Source of the DNA: Pseudomonadota bacterium
Lineage (GTDB): Bacteria > Pseudomonadota > Gammaproteobacteria > Burkholderiales > Sulfuriferulaceae
Direction: 5' to 3'
Assembly: GCA_021795395.1 (NCBI GenBank)
Contig: JAJYPN010000019.1
Span: forward strand, 1-47,816
DNA: 47,816 nucleotides
Below are positions 1 through 9,582 of this stretch, in pieces; the first letter of the stretch is position 1; every line of letters starts with the position of its first letter. The notes below the pieces were generated by a model. It was given only the letters and a program-made list of their open reading frames with translations, ran no database searches and was not told the origin of the DNA. A program made the translations under genes and the position numbers.

Positions 1-103
1 GTCCAGGAAATTTTAGTATAACCTATATTTATTATCAACAAAGGTATTGTATTTAAAGAAATTATTAATCTATTTTTCATGAAAATCCAGTATAACTTTA
101 TGT

Positions 104-124
104 ATTCCGTAGTGAATACGGAAT
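104..124. other. 8-bp perfect hairpin 3' of the GspE/MshE gene
   Basis: ATTCCGTA and TACGGAAT form a perfect 8-bp stem around the 5-nt loop GTGAA. It lies 24 bases beyond the stop codon of the minus-strand ATPase gene, where a terminator would be expected. No T-run follows it on the minus strand, so it is not a classical intrinsic terminator. The rest of 1-147 is AT-rich and shows no gene. Confidence 0.35.
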
Positions 125-147
125 GGTGTCCTTTCCGTTAACAAAAA

Positions 148-1851
148 CTAATCATCGAACTCGTTACTGACACGCATCGCTTCCGCCGGCGTGGTTTTAC
201 CTGCGGCAGCGAGATTGGCGGCTTGCCGTCCCAATGTATTGCCGGCCATCTGCGTTTCTGCGGCGTTGATGAATACCGCCGGGTCGGCATGGCTGGCGGC
301 TTCGGCGACGGCATGGGTAATTTCGAGCATTTCGTAGACGCCGATGCGACCGCGATAGCCGGTATGATTGCAATGCGCGCAACCGCGACCCTTTTGATAG
401 CGTGCCGACAGATCGATGCTGGGTAAATGGTTGTCCAGCCAGATCTGCTCGGTAGGGCTGGGGCTATAGGTATCGCTGCAATTGTCACAGTTCAGCCTGA
501 CCAGGCGTTGCGCGATCACCGCCTGAATGGAAGTGGCAACCATATACCTCGGTACGCCCATATCGATCAGCCGGATAGGCGTACTCGCCGCATCGTTGGT
601 GTGCAATGTCGAGAGCACCAGGTGGCCGGTTATGGCAGCGCGCATGCCGATCTGCGCGGTTTCCTGATCGCGCATTTCGCCGACGAGCACGACATCGGGG
701 TCCTGGCGCAGAGCCGAACGCAGTACCCGGGCGAAGTCGAGGTCGATCTTTTCGTTGACCTGCACCTGATTGATGCCGGCAAGACGATATTCGACCGGAT
801 CTTCCACGGTAATGATCTTGCGCTCCAGCGTATTGAGTTCGGACAATGCGCCGTATAGCGTGGTAGTTTTACCGCTGCCGGTCGGGCCGGTGACCAGTAT
901 CAGCCCGTTGGGCCGCTGCAGGATGCTGCGAAATCGCGCCAGCATGGCTGACGGCATGCCGATTGCGTTGAGATTGAGCGCATTGCCGCTTTGATTGAGC
1001 AGCCGCATGACCACCGATTCGCCGTATTGAGTAGGCATGGTCGAAATCCGCACGTCGATGGATTGCTGTTTTACCTTGATGGCGAAGCGACCGTCCTGCG
1101 GTAGCCGTTTTTCGGAAATATCGAGTCCCGACATCAGTTTAAGCCGTAATGCCAGTGCCGCTGCGATTTTGATATCGGCGCGGGTCTGAAGATTGAGTAC
1201 GCCATCGATGCGAAAGCGGATCTGCAGAGCGTCAATCTGGGGTTCGATGTGGATGTCGGAGGCGCGCACCTGTGTGGCGTCGTCGAATACCGACTGCAAT
1301 AATTTGACTACCGGCGCATCTTCGGCGCCGGACAAGTTGTTGAGGCTGGCGAAATCGATGTAACTATCGCCCAGATCCTGCCCCAGTTCGCGCGCCAGAT
1401 CGGTGATTTCTTCGGTTTTCCGGTAAATGCGATCGATGGTTTGCAATAATTCGTTTTCGTTGATGACCGCAAGTTCGATATTGTGTTTAACGATGCGGGC
1501 GATTTCGTCATACACCATCAGATCGGTAGGGTCGGCCATGCCGATCAGAACCTGGTCGCCGCGGTTTTCAAGAACGATGGCGCGAAAGCGCCGCGCCTGC
1601 ATTTCCGGCAGCAAACGTACGGTGTCGGATTTTATGGTGAAATTTTTGAGGCGGATGAAAGGAATGTCCAGTTGCTTTGCAATGGCTTCAGCGATTTGAT
1701 CTTCGGTGACCAGACCGTTCTCGACCAGAAACCGGCCTAATTTACGACCGCTTTTTTTTTGTTCTTCCAGGGCAAGCTGCAATTGCGCTTCGGAAAGTAG
1801 TTTTTGGCGGACCAATAATTCGCCAAGGCGGATTTTTTCTGGGCGTGCCAC
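148..1851 (-). CDS. GspE/PulE-type secretion ATPase with MshEN c-di-GMP-binding domain (MshE-like)
   Basis: A 567-aa hexameric ATPase of the type II secretion/type IV pilus family that would power pseudopilus or pilus assembly at the inner membrane. The N-terminus carries two MshEN motifs: RLGELL...L...L..Q at residues 8-31 and KLGRFL...L at 38-61. Bacterial MshEN modules bind c-di-GMP. The motor domain has Walker A GPTGSGKTT (322-330), the Asp box ITVEDPVEY (347-355), Walker B with DPDVVLVGE (384-392), the His box STLHTND (414-420) and a zinc tetracysteine (C455, C458, C491, C494). The start is GTG, preceded by a G-rich Shine-Dalgarno. No other pilus or secretion genes lie in the window, so MshE versus GspE or PilB cannot be settled. 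It is divergent from a c-di-GMP turnover gene. Confidence 0.88.
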   Translation of the reverse strand: MARPEKIRLGELLVRQKLLSEAQLQLALEEQKKSGRKLGRFLVENGLVTEDQIAEAIAKQLDIPFIRLKNFTIKSDTVRLLPEMQARRFRAIVLENRGDQVLIGMADPTDLMVYDEIARIVKHNIELAVINENELLQTIDRIYRKTEEITDLARELGQDLGDSYIDFASLNNLSGAEDAPVVKLLQSVFDDATQVRASDIHIEPQIDALQIRFRIDGVLNLQTRADIKIAAALALRLKLMSGLDISEKRLPQDGRFAIKVKQQSIDVRISTMPTQYGESVVMRLLNQSGNALNLNAIGMPSAMLARFRSILQRPNGLILVTGPTGSGKTTTLYGALSELNTLERKIITVEDPVEYRLAGINQVQVNEKIDLDFARVLRSALRQDPDVVLVGEMRDQETAQIGMRAAITGHLVLSTLHTNDAASTPIRLIDMGVPRYMVATSIQAVIAQRLVRLNCDNCSDTYSPSPTEQIWLDNHLPSIDLSARYQKGRGCAHCNHTGYRGRIGVYEMLEITHAVAEAASHADPAVFINAAETQMAGNTLGRQAANLAAAGKTTPAEAMRVSNEFDD

Positions 1852-1973
1852 GTACTAACCCCCTATTATAAAATTATAATAGCAACATATTAACCCGAAT
1901 CAGAGACATTGTAGTCAAGTTGTCATGATTTGGTTGTATTTTCGGAAATGGGGTAATTCTATAAGGAAAACTT

Positions 1974-3761
1974 ATGACCAAGCGCGAAATGTTGACAAGC
2001 ATTTTGGATAAGCGAGACCTGCATCCCTTATTTCAACCTGTCATGGATTTGCAGCACGGGCATTTGATCGGCTATGAAGGGCTTGTTCGCGGACCCAGCG
2101 ATAGCGAATTGCACTTGCCGCAAGCGTTGTTTCGAACGGCGGAACGGGCAAATATGCTGGTTCCGCTGGAAAGCTTATGCATCGATGTAGTGGTTACGGA
2201 ATTTTTGCGCATGGAATCGCCCGGTAAGCTATTTGTCAATATCAGTCCATTTGCTTTGCTGGCAGGGGCGCTTACGGACAATCTGTTAAAAAAGCTGCTC
2301 GACAAGAAAGCCGACCTGCGCGACCGGCTGATTTTTGAAATTACCGAGAGTTCGCCGAAAATGAACAATGCAGCGGTGGTGTCCGGTTTGATAACCTTGC
2401 GCGAACAGGGATTTAAAATCGCGCTGGACGATCTTGGCGAAGGATTCTCAAGTTTGCGTTTATGGTCCGACGTGCGGCCGGATTTCGTCAAGCTGGACAA
2501 ACATTTCGTCGCCGGCATAGACAAGAGCCCGTTGAAATTGCAATTTGTGCGGTCCATCAAACAGATAGCCGAAAAGAGCCGCGCCATAATCATTGCGGAA
2601 GGGATCGAACATCGAGCGGAACTCATGGTGTTAAGGGAAATGGGCATTTGCCTGGGTCAAGGCTATTTTATCGGCTATCCTCTGAAACGCCCGGAGACCT
2701 CGGTGAGTGGGGCGGCGCAAAAATGTTTCGATGCCAATCTCGTGAGCGCGAACCCATGGACGAAAGTCGTTTTGCAACGCGGTCGCAGGGCGCATCTGTT
2801 ATTGACGGAAGTGCCGACGGTGACTGTCACTACCACCAGTGAAGCCGCTTTGCAGATACTGCTGGCGAACCCCGAACAAACCGTGCTGCCGGTACTGGAA
2901 GGAGAGATTCCGGTGGGTCTGTTGAGCCGAACCCTGGTAGACAAGTTTTCGCACGGTTATATACGGGATTTGTACAGTCGCAAGCCGTGTACGGTTTTTA
3001 TGGACAGCAATCCCCTGATTGTGGATATGGAAATGTCGATTGTCGAATTGAGCCAATTGGTATTGATGCAAGGCCAGAAGCGGTTTGCCGACGGTTTCAT
3101 TCTCGTGCGCGACAAGATCTATGCGGGAGTAGGTTCCAATTTTGCGCTGATGCAGGAAATGACCAAGCAGCAGATTCAGGAAGCCCGGTATGCCAATCCG
3201 CTGACCTTGTTGCCGGGCAATGTGCCGATCAACGAACAGATCGAATTATTGCTGGAGAACGAACAGACGTTCTGGGTATGCTACGTCGACCTCGATAGTT
3301 TCAAGCCATTCAATGACGTCTTCGGTTACCGCCGCGGTGATGAATTGATCAAGCTGACCGCCGAGGTATTGTTACGGCATGTCGATAGCGATATCGATTT
3401 TGTCGGTCATATCGGCGGCGATGATTTTTTCGTGTTGTTTCAAAGCGAAAACTGGGAGAGCCGATGTATGGAAATATTGGCGGCTTTCGATCGGGCGATG
3501 AGCGATTTTGCCTTGCAGGAGGAATTGGGCGTTGGTTACTATTGCGCGGAAGACCGCCGGGGTAACCGGATGGAATACGGTTTCCCGACTCTGTCCATAG
3601 GTATCGTTCCCGTCACTCGGAATCAATTTCAGGAAGTGCATGAGATCGCGATTGTAGCGGCCGAAGTTAAAAAGGAAGCTAAAAAAACCCAGGGTTCGAG
3701 TCTATACGTAGACCGGCGTAGTTATGCCGGCGCCGCGACATCGGCGCTGGTGGCGGCCTGA
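1974..3761 (+). CDS. EAL-CBS-GGDEF cyclic-di-GMP signalling protein
   Basis: 595 aa with no evident signal peptide or membrane segment. The order is EAL phosphodiesterase (about 15-250), a CBS-like pair (about 270-395) and GGDEF (about 415-580). EAL-domain active-site elements look intact: EGL at 35-37, FVNISP, EITE, DDLGEG, KLDK, AEGIE and GQGYFIGYP. The cyclase signature reads GGDDF instead of GGDEF or GGEEF, so cyclase activity is uncertain although YVDLDSFKPFND and RRGDELI are well kept. An AAGGAAAA Shine-Dalgarno precedes the ATG. The divergent neighbour is a c-di-GMP-binding MshE-type ATPase, so this enzyme may tune that motor (inference). Confidence 0.9.
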   Translation: MTKREMLTSILDKRDLHPLFQPVMDLQHGHLIGYEGLVRGPSDSELHLPQALFRTAERANMLVPLESLCIDVVVTEFLRMESPGKLFVNISPFALLAGALTDNLLKKLLDKKADLRDRLIFEITESSPKMNNAAVVSGLITLREQGFKIALDDLGEGFSSLRLWSDVRPDFVKLDKHFVAGIDKSPLKLQFVRSIKQIAEKSRAIIIAEGIEHRAELMVLREMGICLGQGYFIGYPLKRPETSVSGAAQKCFDANLVSANPWTKVVLQRGRRAHLLLTEVPTVTVTTTSEAALQILLANPEQTVLPVLEGEIPVGLLSRTLVDKFSHGYIRDLYSRKPCTVFMDSNPLIVDMEMSIVELSQLVLMQGQKRFADGFILVRDKIYAGVGSNFALMQEMTKQQIQEARYANPLTLLPGNVPINEQIELLLENEQTFWVCYVDLDSFKPFNDVFGYRRGDELIKLTAEVLLRHVDSDIDFVGHIGGDDFFVLFQSENWESRCMEILAAFDRAMSDFALQEELGVGYYCAEDRRGNRMEYGFPTLSIGIVPVTRNQFQEVHEIAIVAAEVKKEAKKTQGSSLYVDRRSYAGAATSALVAA

Positions 3762-3814
3762 GATGATACCGGCGGTGTATCCGGAGCGGATTTTTACATG
3801 ATTATGATGGCGAT

Positions 3815-4609
3815 ATGACTACGATACGGGTTGCCAGCTATAATATTCATAAAGGATTTTCGTATTTTAACCGGCGCATGGTGATCCACGACCTGCGCTC
3901 GCGCTTGCGGGCGTTGGATTCCGACATTGTTTTTCTGCAGGAAGTGCAAGGCAGTCATAGCGGACATGCGCAACGCTGGCAACATTGGCCCGATACGCCG
4001 CAGCACGAATTTCTGGCCGACGAGAAATGGTCGAATTATGTTTACGGTAAAAATGCCGTGTACGATCTCGGTCATCACGGCAATGCCGTCCTGTCTCGTT
4101 ATCCCATCGTTCATTGGGAAAATCTGGATATTTCCGATCATGCCTTCGAATCGCGCGGCCTGCTACATGCCGTGATAGAAATGCCGCACAAATCGCCTCA
4201 GATGCACGTTTTCTGTCTGCATCTGGCTTTATTCGAACGCAGCCGGAGACGGCAGCTCGATCTGGTCTGCCGCCGCGTGCGCGAGCATGTGCCCGATGAA
4301 GCGCCTCTGATCATAGCCGGCGACTTCAATGACTGGCGGGGTCACAGCGGGCGCAGATTTGCCGCTGCCATGGGATTGAAGGAAGTCTACGAGACCGTAC
4401 ACGGCCAGGTCGCGCGGAGTTTTCCTGCGAGTCTGCCTATCCTGTCGCTCGACCGCATTTATGTTCGCGGCTGGGAAGTGCGACAGGCCGAAGTGGTGGG
4501 GCGCCTCGACGGTTGGCATCGTTCCGATCACGCCGCGCTCGTCGCGGTGCTTGACGGTCCCGAATGCATGGCTGCCGGCCAAGGCATGAAGGAATCGGCC
4601 TCAGGCTGA
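3815..4609 (+). CDS. Endonuclease/exonuclease/phosphatase superfamily protein (YbhP-like)
   Basis: 264 aa, cytosolic. It has the expected ordered motifs of the Mg-dependent EEP fold: SYNIHKG near the N-terminus, FLQEV, GNAVLSR, the FCLHL strand, the GDFNDW metal/nucleophile loop, LDRIYV and a terminal RSDHAAL. The family covers nucleases, phosphodiesterases and lipid phosphatases, and the substrate cannot be read from sequence. Length and motif wording resemble E. coli YbhP, often found near cardiolipin synthase, but none is present here. It starts about 50 bases after the EAL-GGDEF gene and may be co-transcribed with it. Confidence 0.85.
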   Translation: MTTIRVASYNIHKGFSYFNRRMVIHDLRSRLRALDSDIVFLQEVQGSHSGHAQRWQHWPDTPQHEFLADEKWSNYVYGKNAVYDLGHHGNAVLSRYPIVHWENLDISDHAFESRGLLHAVIEMPHKSPQMHVFCLHLALFERSRRRQLDLVCRRVREHVPDEAPLIIAGDFNDWRGHSGRRFAAAMGLKEVYETVHGQVARSFPASLPILSLDRIYVRGWEVRQAEVVGRLDGWHRSDHAALVAVLDGPECMAAGQGMKESASG

Positions 4610-4634
4610 TGATTCCGGCAATGGTGCAATTGCA

Positions 4635-4664
4635 TTGTTCAGGACTGTTTTGCTGTGATATAAT
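4635..4664 (+). promoter_or_regulatory. Strong sigma-70-type promoter for rpsB
   Basis: TTGTTC (4635-4640) is followed after 18 bases by a perfect TATAAT (4659-4664). A TG one base upstream of the -10 makes it an extended -10. It leaves an approximately 150-base leader before rpsB, a length compatible with S2-type autoregulation seen in other proteobacteria. No specific leader fold was verified. Confidence 0.65.
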
Positions 4665-4822
4665 TTCATGCTTGTGATTTCGATGTCCGCAAGCAAAATT
4701 GCTATCGCCATGGGCGTGCGGACACGATTAATGACAAAATTCGCACAGCCGTCTACGCTTGGGGTGTTCTCATCGAGAATGTTTGGCGATGGCTGGAGGC
4801 TTAACCCTAAAGGAAAATCATC

Positions 4823-5569
4823 ATGTCTATTACCATGCGTCAAATGCTGGAAGCGGGCGTCCATTTCGGCCACCAGACCCGTTTCTGGAATCCGAAAATG
4901 GCTCCGTATATTTTCGGTCACCGGAATAAGATCCATATCGTCAATCTGGAAAAAAGTTTGCCCATGTTTCAGGATGCGTTGAAGTTCGTGCGCAAACTGG
5001 CTGCAAACAAAGGCACCATTCTATTCGTGGGAACGAAGCGTTCCGCCCGCGAAATCGTGCGCGAAGAAGCCGAGCGTGCAGGCGTTCCGTATGTCGACAA
5101 TCGCTGGCTCGGCGGTATGCTGACCAATTTCAAGACGGTCAGGCAATCGATCAAGCGCCTGAAGGAACTGGAAACGATGCTGGGCGAAGGCGCAGGCAAC
5201 CTTACTAAAAAAGAAGCGCTTGTATTGCAACGCGAGCTCGATAAATTGACCCGCAGCTTGGGCGGCATCAAGGATATGACGGCTTTGCCGGATGCGATTT
5301 TCGTGATCGACGTCGGTTATCAGAAAGGCGCGGTCATAGAGGCGAATGCGCTGGGCATCCCCGTGATCGGCGTCGTCGATACCAATAATAACCCTCAGGG
5401 TGTCGATTACATCATTCCTGGTAACGACGATTCCAGCCGCGCCATTCGTTTGTACGCGCGAGGCGTCGCCGATGCCGTTCTCGAAGGTCGTAGTCAGGCT
5501 CTGGGTGAAATATTGGGCGAAGGCGAGGAATTCGTCGAAATCGTCGATGATGCCGCGACGGTGCAATAA
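4823..5569 (+). CDS. rpsB: 30S ribosomal protein S2
   Basis: 248 aa, full family length. It begins with the canonical [23 protein letters not shown] and contains the family signatures [23 protein letters not shown] and [13 protein letters not shown]. It binds late to the 30S head and is needed for S1 recruitment. An AAAGGA Shine-Dalgarno lies upstream. It is first in the conserved rpsB-tsf-pyrH-frr-uppS-cdsA-dxr-rseP-bamA order and is separated from tsf by an intrinsic terminator, which lets S2 be made in excess over downstream products. Confidence 0.98.
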   Translation: MSITMRQMLEAGVHFGHQTRFWNPKMAPYIFGHRNKIHIVNLEKSLPMFQDALKFVRKLAANKGTILFVGTKRSAREIVREEAERAGVPYVDNRWLGGMLTNFKTVRQSIKRLKELETMLGEGAGNLTKKEALVLQRELDKLTRSLGGIKDMTALPDAIFVIDVGYQKGAVIEANALGIPVIGVVDTNNNPQGVDYIIPGNDDSSRAIRLYARGVADAVLEGRSQALGEILGEGEEFVEIVDDAATVQ

Positions 5570-5587
5570 GCTGCCTTATGCTTAATG

Positions 5588-5612
5588 AAAAGGGGCTTGC
5601 GCCCCTTTTTTT
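5588..5612 (+). terminator. Intrinsic terminator/attenuator between rpsB and tsf
   Basis: AAAAGGGGC, loop TTGC, GCCCCTTTT, then further T residues to 5612. This is a compact GC stem with U-tract 19 bases after the rpsB stop. Partial termination between rpsB and tsf is known in E. coli. The shape here fits the same role. Confidence 0.8.
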
Positions 5613-5768
5613 GTGAGGCTTTTGCAACAATCGGATAGCGCTGGACGGAGCGGAAGAGCGAACCGGAAAGAACCTTGCCGGAAGCATGGGGAATTTTAAT
5701 GTAATCCGGGCGTTGCGGCATACGCGAATCTCTTTATGAATTTATTATCGATCAACCTGGAGTAGAAT

Positions 5769-6641
5769 ATGGCTGAAATTACAGCGGGAATGGTAAAAGA
5801 ACTGCGTGAACGCACGGGCTTGGGTATGATGGAATGCAAGAAAGCCTTGACCGAAACCAGCGGCGACATGGCTGCCGCCGAGGATTTGTTACGTATCAAA
5901 AGCGGCGCCAAAGCCAGCAAGGCTGCCGGACGCGTCGCAGCAGAAGGGGTGATCGGTGTGTATATCAGTGCCGACGGTAAAACCGGCGCGCTGATCGAAG
6001 TCAATTGTGAAACGGATTTCGTTGCTAAAAATGACGATTTTTTGGCATTCGCCAAAGGTGTTGCGCAATTGGCGGCGGAACACGGGACGACCGATATCGA
6101 AGCTCTGGCGGCCCTGCGTTTGCCCGGCGGGACGGTAGAAGAAGTGCGCCAGGCGCTGATCATGAAGCTGGGCGAAAACCTGACTGTGCGGCGCGTCGCC
6201 CATTATGTAACAGCCGATCGGCTGGTCACTTATTTGCACGGTACGAAAATCGGTGTAATGATAGATATACACGGTGACGAAATTCTGGGCAAGGATCTGG
6301 CCATGCATATTGCTGCCAGTAAGCCGGTATGTATTTCCAGGGATCAGGTGGCGCCTGAACTGATAGAAAAAGAGCGGGAAATTTATACGGCGCAAGCAGC
6401 CGAATCCGGCAAACCGGCTGATATCGTAGCTAAAATGGTAGACGGACGTATCGCCAAATTTCTGGCGGAAGTGACTTTACTGGGTCAGCCGTTCGTCAAG
6501 AATCCCGATCTGACCGTGGAAAAGCTATTGGAGCAAAATAAAGCCAGGGTGAACGGATTCACCATGTTTATCGTCGGCGAGGGAATAGAGAAAAAAATCG
6601 TAGACTACGCCGCAGAAGTGGCGGCCGCGGCGAAAGTGTAA
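5769..6641 (+). CDS. tsf: Elongation factor Ts
   Basis: 290 aa, the nucleotide-exchange factor for EF-Tu in the cytosol. The UBA-like N-terminus [19 protein letters not shown] and the TDFVAKND motif of the EF-Tu-contacting core (about residues 80-87) are typical. The C-terminal dimerisation part is complete. It sits downstream of the rpsB attenuator and 2 bases ahead of pyrH, so it is probably transcribed both from read-through and from its own promoter. I could not fix that promoter. Confidence 0.98.
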   Translation: MAEITAGMVKELRERTGLGMMECKKALTETSGDMAAAEDLLRIKSGAKASKAAGRVAAEGVIGVYISADGKTGALIEVNCETDFVAKNDDFLAFAKGVAQLAAEHGTTDIEALAALRLPGGTVEEVRQALIMKLGENLTVRRVAHYVTADRLVTYLHGTKIGVMIDIHGDEILGKDLAMHIAASKPVCISRDQVAPELIEKEREIYTAQAAESGKPADIVAKMVDGRIAKFLAEVTLLGQPFVKNPDLTVEKLLEQNKARVNGFTMFIVGEGIEKKIVDYAAEVAAAAKV

Positions 6642-6643
6642 TC

Positions 6644-7360
6644 ATGAGCGCGCCAGCGTATAAACGTATTCTGCTGAAACTCTCCGGCGAAGCTCTGATG
6701 GGCGACGACAGTTACGGTATAAATCATGACACGATCGTCCGCATTGTCAATGAGGTTAAAATAATCATAGACATGGGGGTTCAGGTTGCCATAGTTATCG
6801 GCGGCGGCAACCTGTTTCGCGGTGTCGCACCCGCAGCGGCAGGTATGGATCGTGCGACCGCCGATTATATGGGGATGCTGGCGACGGTAATGAATGCGCT
6901 GGCATTGCAGGATGCATTCCGCATGATAGGAGTCATCAGTCGCGTGCAATCGGCATTGACCATCGAGCAGGTAGCAGAGCCGTATATTCGGGGTAAGGCC
7001 ATCCGTTATCTGGAAGAAGGCAGAGTGGTGATTTTCGGTGCGGGCACCGGGAATCCATTTTTTACTACGGATACCGCAGCGGCGTTGCGGGGCATGGAAA
7101 TGAATGCCGACATCGTCATCAAGGCGACCAAGGTAGACGGCGTATACACCGATGATCCGCTGAAAAATGAGCAAGCGACACGCTACCAGAACCTGACCTT
7201 CGATGAAGCCATACAAAAAAATTTGAAAGTCATGGATGCGACGGCGTTTACCTTGTGCAGGGATCAAAAAATGCCGCTCGCTGTCTTAAGCATATTTAAA
7301 GTCGGCGCGTTGGCCAGATTCGTAGCGGGCGAAGACGAAGGGACGATAGTTCGTTGCTAA
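6644..7360 (+). CDS. pyrH: Uridylate kinase (UMP kinase)
   Basis: 238 aa. It phosphorylates UMP to UDP in pyrimidine nucleotide synthesis and belongs to the amino-acid kinase fold, not the P-loop UMP/CMP kinases. Signatures are LLKLSGEAL at the N-terminus, [10 protein letters not shown], a [15 protein letters not shown] loop and [13 protein letters not shown]. Family members are hexameric and GTP-activated. Only 2 bases separate it from the tsf stop, so translational coupling is likely. Confidence 0.98.
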   Translation: MSAPAYKRILLKLSGEALMGDDSYGINHDTIVRIVNEVKIIIDMGVQVAIVIGGGNLFRGVAPAAAGMDRATADYMGMLATVMNALALQDAFRMIGVISRVQSALTIEQVAEPYIRGKAIRYLEEGRVVIFGAGTGNPFFTTDTAAALRGMEMNADIVIKATKVDGVYTDDPLKNEQATRYQNLTFDEAIQKNLKVMDATAFTLCRDQKMPLAVLSIFKVGALARFVAGEDEGTIVRC

Positions 7361-7381
7361 CGGACTCAGGAGGAAGCTTGC

Positions 7382-7939
7382 ATGATAGATGACATCAAAA
7401 AAACCACGGACCAGCGGATGCGCAAGAGTCTCGAATCGCTCAAGGCCGATTTGGGCAAAGTGCGCACCGGACGTGCGCATACCGGTATACTGGATCATGT
7501 CATGGTGGATTATTTCGGCAATCCGACCGCAATTAACCAGGTTGCGAACATTACCTTGATGGATGCGCGAACGATCGCCGTGCAGCCCTGGGAAGCCAAG
7601 TTGACCGGTCCGATAGAAAAAGCCATACGTGATGCGGATCTGGGATTGAATCCGGCCAGTCAGGGGAATCTTATTCGCGTTCCCATGCCAGCTCTGACCG
7701 AGGAGCGCCGCAGGGACTTGATCAAGGTTGTCAAAACAGAAGGCGAAAATGCAAAAGTGGCTATCCGCAACGTGCGCCGCGACGCCAACGAGCAATTGAA
7801 GAAATTATTAAAGGATAAGGACATCAGTACTGACGACGAACGTCGCGCCCAGGATGACATACAGAAGCTGACCGATAAATTTATCGCTGAAGTGGAGAAA
7901 GCCCTGGTCACCAAGGAAGCCGATTTGATGGCCGTGTAA
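7382..7939 (+). CDS. frr: Ribosome recycling factor
   Basis: 185 aa, exactly the family length. It splits post-termination ribosomes together with EF-G. The tRNA-mimic three-helix bundle begins [19 protein letters not shown] and includes the conserved hinge-region RTGRA and [20 protein letters not shown] very strong AGGAGG Shine-Dalgarno lies 7 bases before the ATG. The stop is 3 bases before the uppS start. Confidence 0.98.
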   Translation: MIDDIKKTTDQRMRKSLESLKADLGKVRTGRAHTGILDHVMVDYFGNPTAINQVANITLMDARTIAVQPWEAKLTGPIEKAIRDADLGLNPASQGNLIRVPMPALTEERRRDLIKVVKTEGENAKVAIRNVRRDANEQLKKLLKDKDISTDDERRAQDDIQKLTDKFIAEVEKALVTKEADLMAV

Positions 7940-7942
7940 TCT

Positions 7943-8704
7943 GTGAATATTTTTACTAGTTCGACTCAGGTTGTGCCCGAAAATTTGCCGGTGCCCCGGC
8001 ATATTGCCATTATCATGGACGGTAACGGTCGCTGGGCAAAGAAACGCTTCATGCCTCGCATCGCCGGGCATAAGCGCGGTGTCGAAATGATACGCGTGAT
8101 GAGCAGGGCGTGCGCGTTACGCGGGATCGACTATCTGACGCTGTTTGCCTTCAGTTCGGAAAACTGGCGCAGGCCGGAAGAAGAAGTTTCCTTGCTGATG
8201 GATTTGTTTCGTTATGCGCTTGAGCATGAAGTGCGTAATCTTCATAAAAATAACGTCCGTTTGAAGGTAATTGGCGATTTGTCGCGTTTCGATCCCGGTT
8301 TGGTGCAATTAATCCAGAAATCCGAACAGATAACTGCGCAAAATACCGGGCTGACATTAACCGTAGCCGCCAATTACGGCGGACGTTGGGATATGTTGCA
8401 TGCGGTAACCCGATTGTTGATCCAACGGCCGGAGCTGGCTGGCCAGGATTTGACCGAGCAGCAACTGGCACCCTATCTGGCCATGCATTATGCACCCGAA
8501 CCCGATTTGTTCATTCGTACTGGAGGAGAGCAGCGCATCAGTAATTTTTTATTATGGCAGCTCGCCTATTCGGAGCTTTATTTCACGCCAACGCTATGGC
8601 CCGATTTCGACGCAGCCGCTCTCGATCTGGCGATAGCCTCGTATCAGCAGCGCGAACGCCGCTTCGGTCGCACCAGCGAACAGATGGAAGTTTGTCGGAC
8701 TTGA
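7943..8704 (+). CDS. uppS: Isoprenyl transferase (undecaprenyl diphosphate synthase)
   Basis: 253 aa cis-prenyltransferase producing the C55 lipid carrier for peptidoglycan and O-antigen. [15 protein letters not shown] holds the catalytic Asp and the diphosphate-binding loop. [14 protein letters not shown] and the C-terminal [28 protein letters not shown] signature are intact. The start chosen is GTG three bases after frr. No good Shine-Dalgarno is visible, so expression probably depends on coupling. A GTG further in is possible. Confidence 0.95.
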   Translation: MNIFTSSTQVVPENLPVPRHIAIIMDGNGRWAKKRFMPRIAGHKRGVEMIRVMSRACALRGIDYLTLFAFSSENWRRPEEEVSLLMDLFRYALEHEVRNLHKNNVRLKVIGDLSRFDPGLVQLIQKSEQITAQNTGLTLTVAANYGGRWDMLHAVTRLLIQRPELAGQDLTEQQLAPYLAMHYAPEPDLFIRTGGEQRISNFLLWQLAYSELYFTPTLWPDFDAAALDLAIASYQQRERRFGRTSEQMEVCRT

Positions 8705-8769
8705 GCGCAGGATGAATAAACAATCCATGGATGCAAATACGCAATTTTTGCCGGCTTCAAATTGAGAAG

Positions 8770-9582
8770 ATGCTCATAAAACGAATCATTACGGCTGCAT
8801 TGTTATTGCTGGGCTTATTGATCAGCCTGTTCTGGCTGCCCAAAACCGCCTGGGCACTGGTGTTGTTGTTTCCCTTGGCGGCAGGAGCGGCGGAATGGGC
8901 GAAATTATCGAATTTGTCCACAAGGGATAGCGGTATTTATGCGCTGGCCAACATTGCTTTTGCTATTATCGTGTATCGCTACAATTTGTCGGTGTGGCTG
9001 TATCTGACGGCATTATTGTTATGGCTGATCATAGTACCGATGTGGCTGGCCATCGGCTGGCGACTTGAGTCATTCTGGTTGCGCGTGCCGCTGGGCTTTA
9101 TCGTGCTTATACCGGTGTGGATCGCGCTGGTGGAATTGCGCGACCGCGGGCCGTGGTGGGTATTGCTGCTGATGGGCGTCGTCTGGATCGCCGATAGCGC
9201 GGCCTATTTTACCGGCCGGCGATTCGGCAAACACAAGCTGGCGCCGAACATCAGCCCGGGTAAAACCTGGGAAGGCGTAATCGGAGCGATGCTGGGAGTC
9301 GCCGCATATTGCCTGATCGTTCTTCTGGTATTGCGCGGTCCCGCTTTTAACCCCATTGCCTGGGCGATACCCATTTTGCTGCTCGGATTGTTGATGCTTT
9401 ATCTGGGTATATTGGGCGATTTGTTCGAGTCCTGGATCAAACGGCTGGCGTCTGTCAAGGATAGCGGCAACCTCTTGCCGGGACATGGTGGTGTGCTCGA
9501 CCGCATCGATGCGCTTTCGGCGACGTTGCCCATTGCCGCGCTGATATTGCTGCATGCCGATTTATTCCAGCAGATATTATGA
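8770..9582 (+). CDS. cdsA: Phosphatidate cytidylyltransferase
   Basis: 270 aa integral membrane enzyme making CDP-diacylglycerol from CTP and phosphatidate, the branch point of phospholipid synthesis. About eight hydrophobic segments. The C-terminal family signature S-W-I-K-R...K-D-S-G...H-G-G-V-L-D-R is present complete (about 220-244). I chose the ATG at 8770 (MLIKRIITA) because CdsA proteins normally begin just before the first helix. An in-frame ATG at 8731 would add 13 non-conserved residues. The last 4 bases overlap dxr. Confidence 0.93.
   Translation: MLIKRIITAALLLLGLLISLFWLPKTAWALVLLFPLAAGAAEWAKLSNLSTRDSGIYALANIAFAIIVYRYNLSVWLYLTALLLWLIIVPMWLAIGWRLESFWLRVPLGFIVLIPVWIALVELRDRGPWWVLLLMGVVWIADSAAYFTGRRFGKHKLAPNISPGKTWEGVIGAMLGVAAYCLIVLLVLRGPAFNPIAWAIPILLLGLLMLYLGILGDLFESWIKRLASVKDSGNLLPGHGGVLDRIDALSATLPIAALILLHADLFQQIL

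Noticed and set aside
1865..1880. AT-only palindrome ATTATAA-AA-TTATAAT in the mshE-like/EAL gap
   Set aside because: Expected by chance in such AT-rich promoter DNA. No conserved operator recognised.
2072..2647. 191-codon ORF antisense to the EAL domain
   Set aside because: It is a shadow of the EAL-CBS-GGDEF gene, with no domain and no Shine-Dalgarno.
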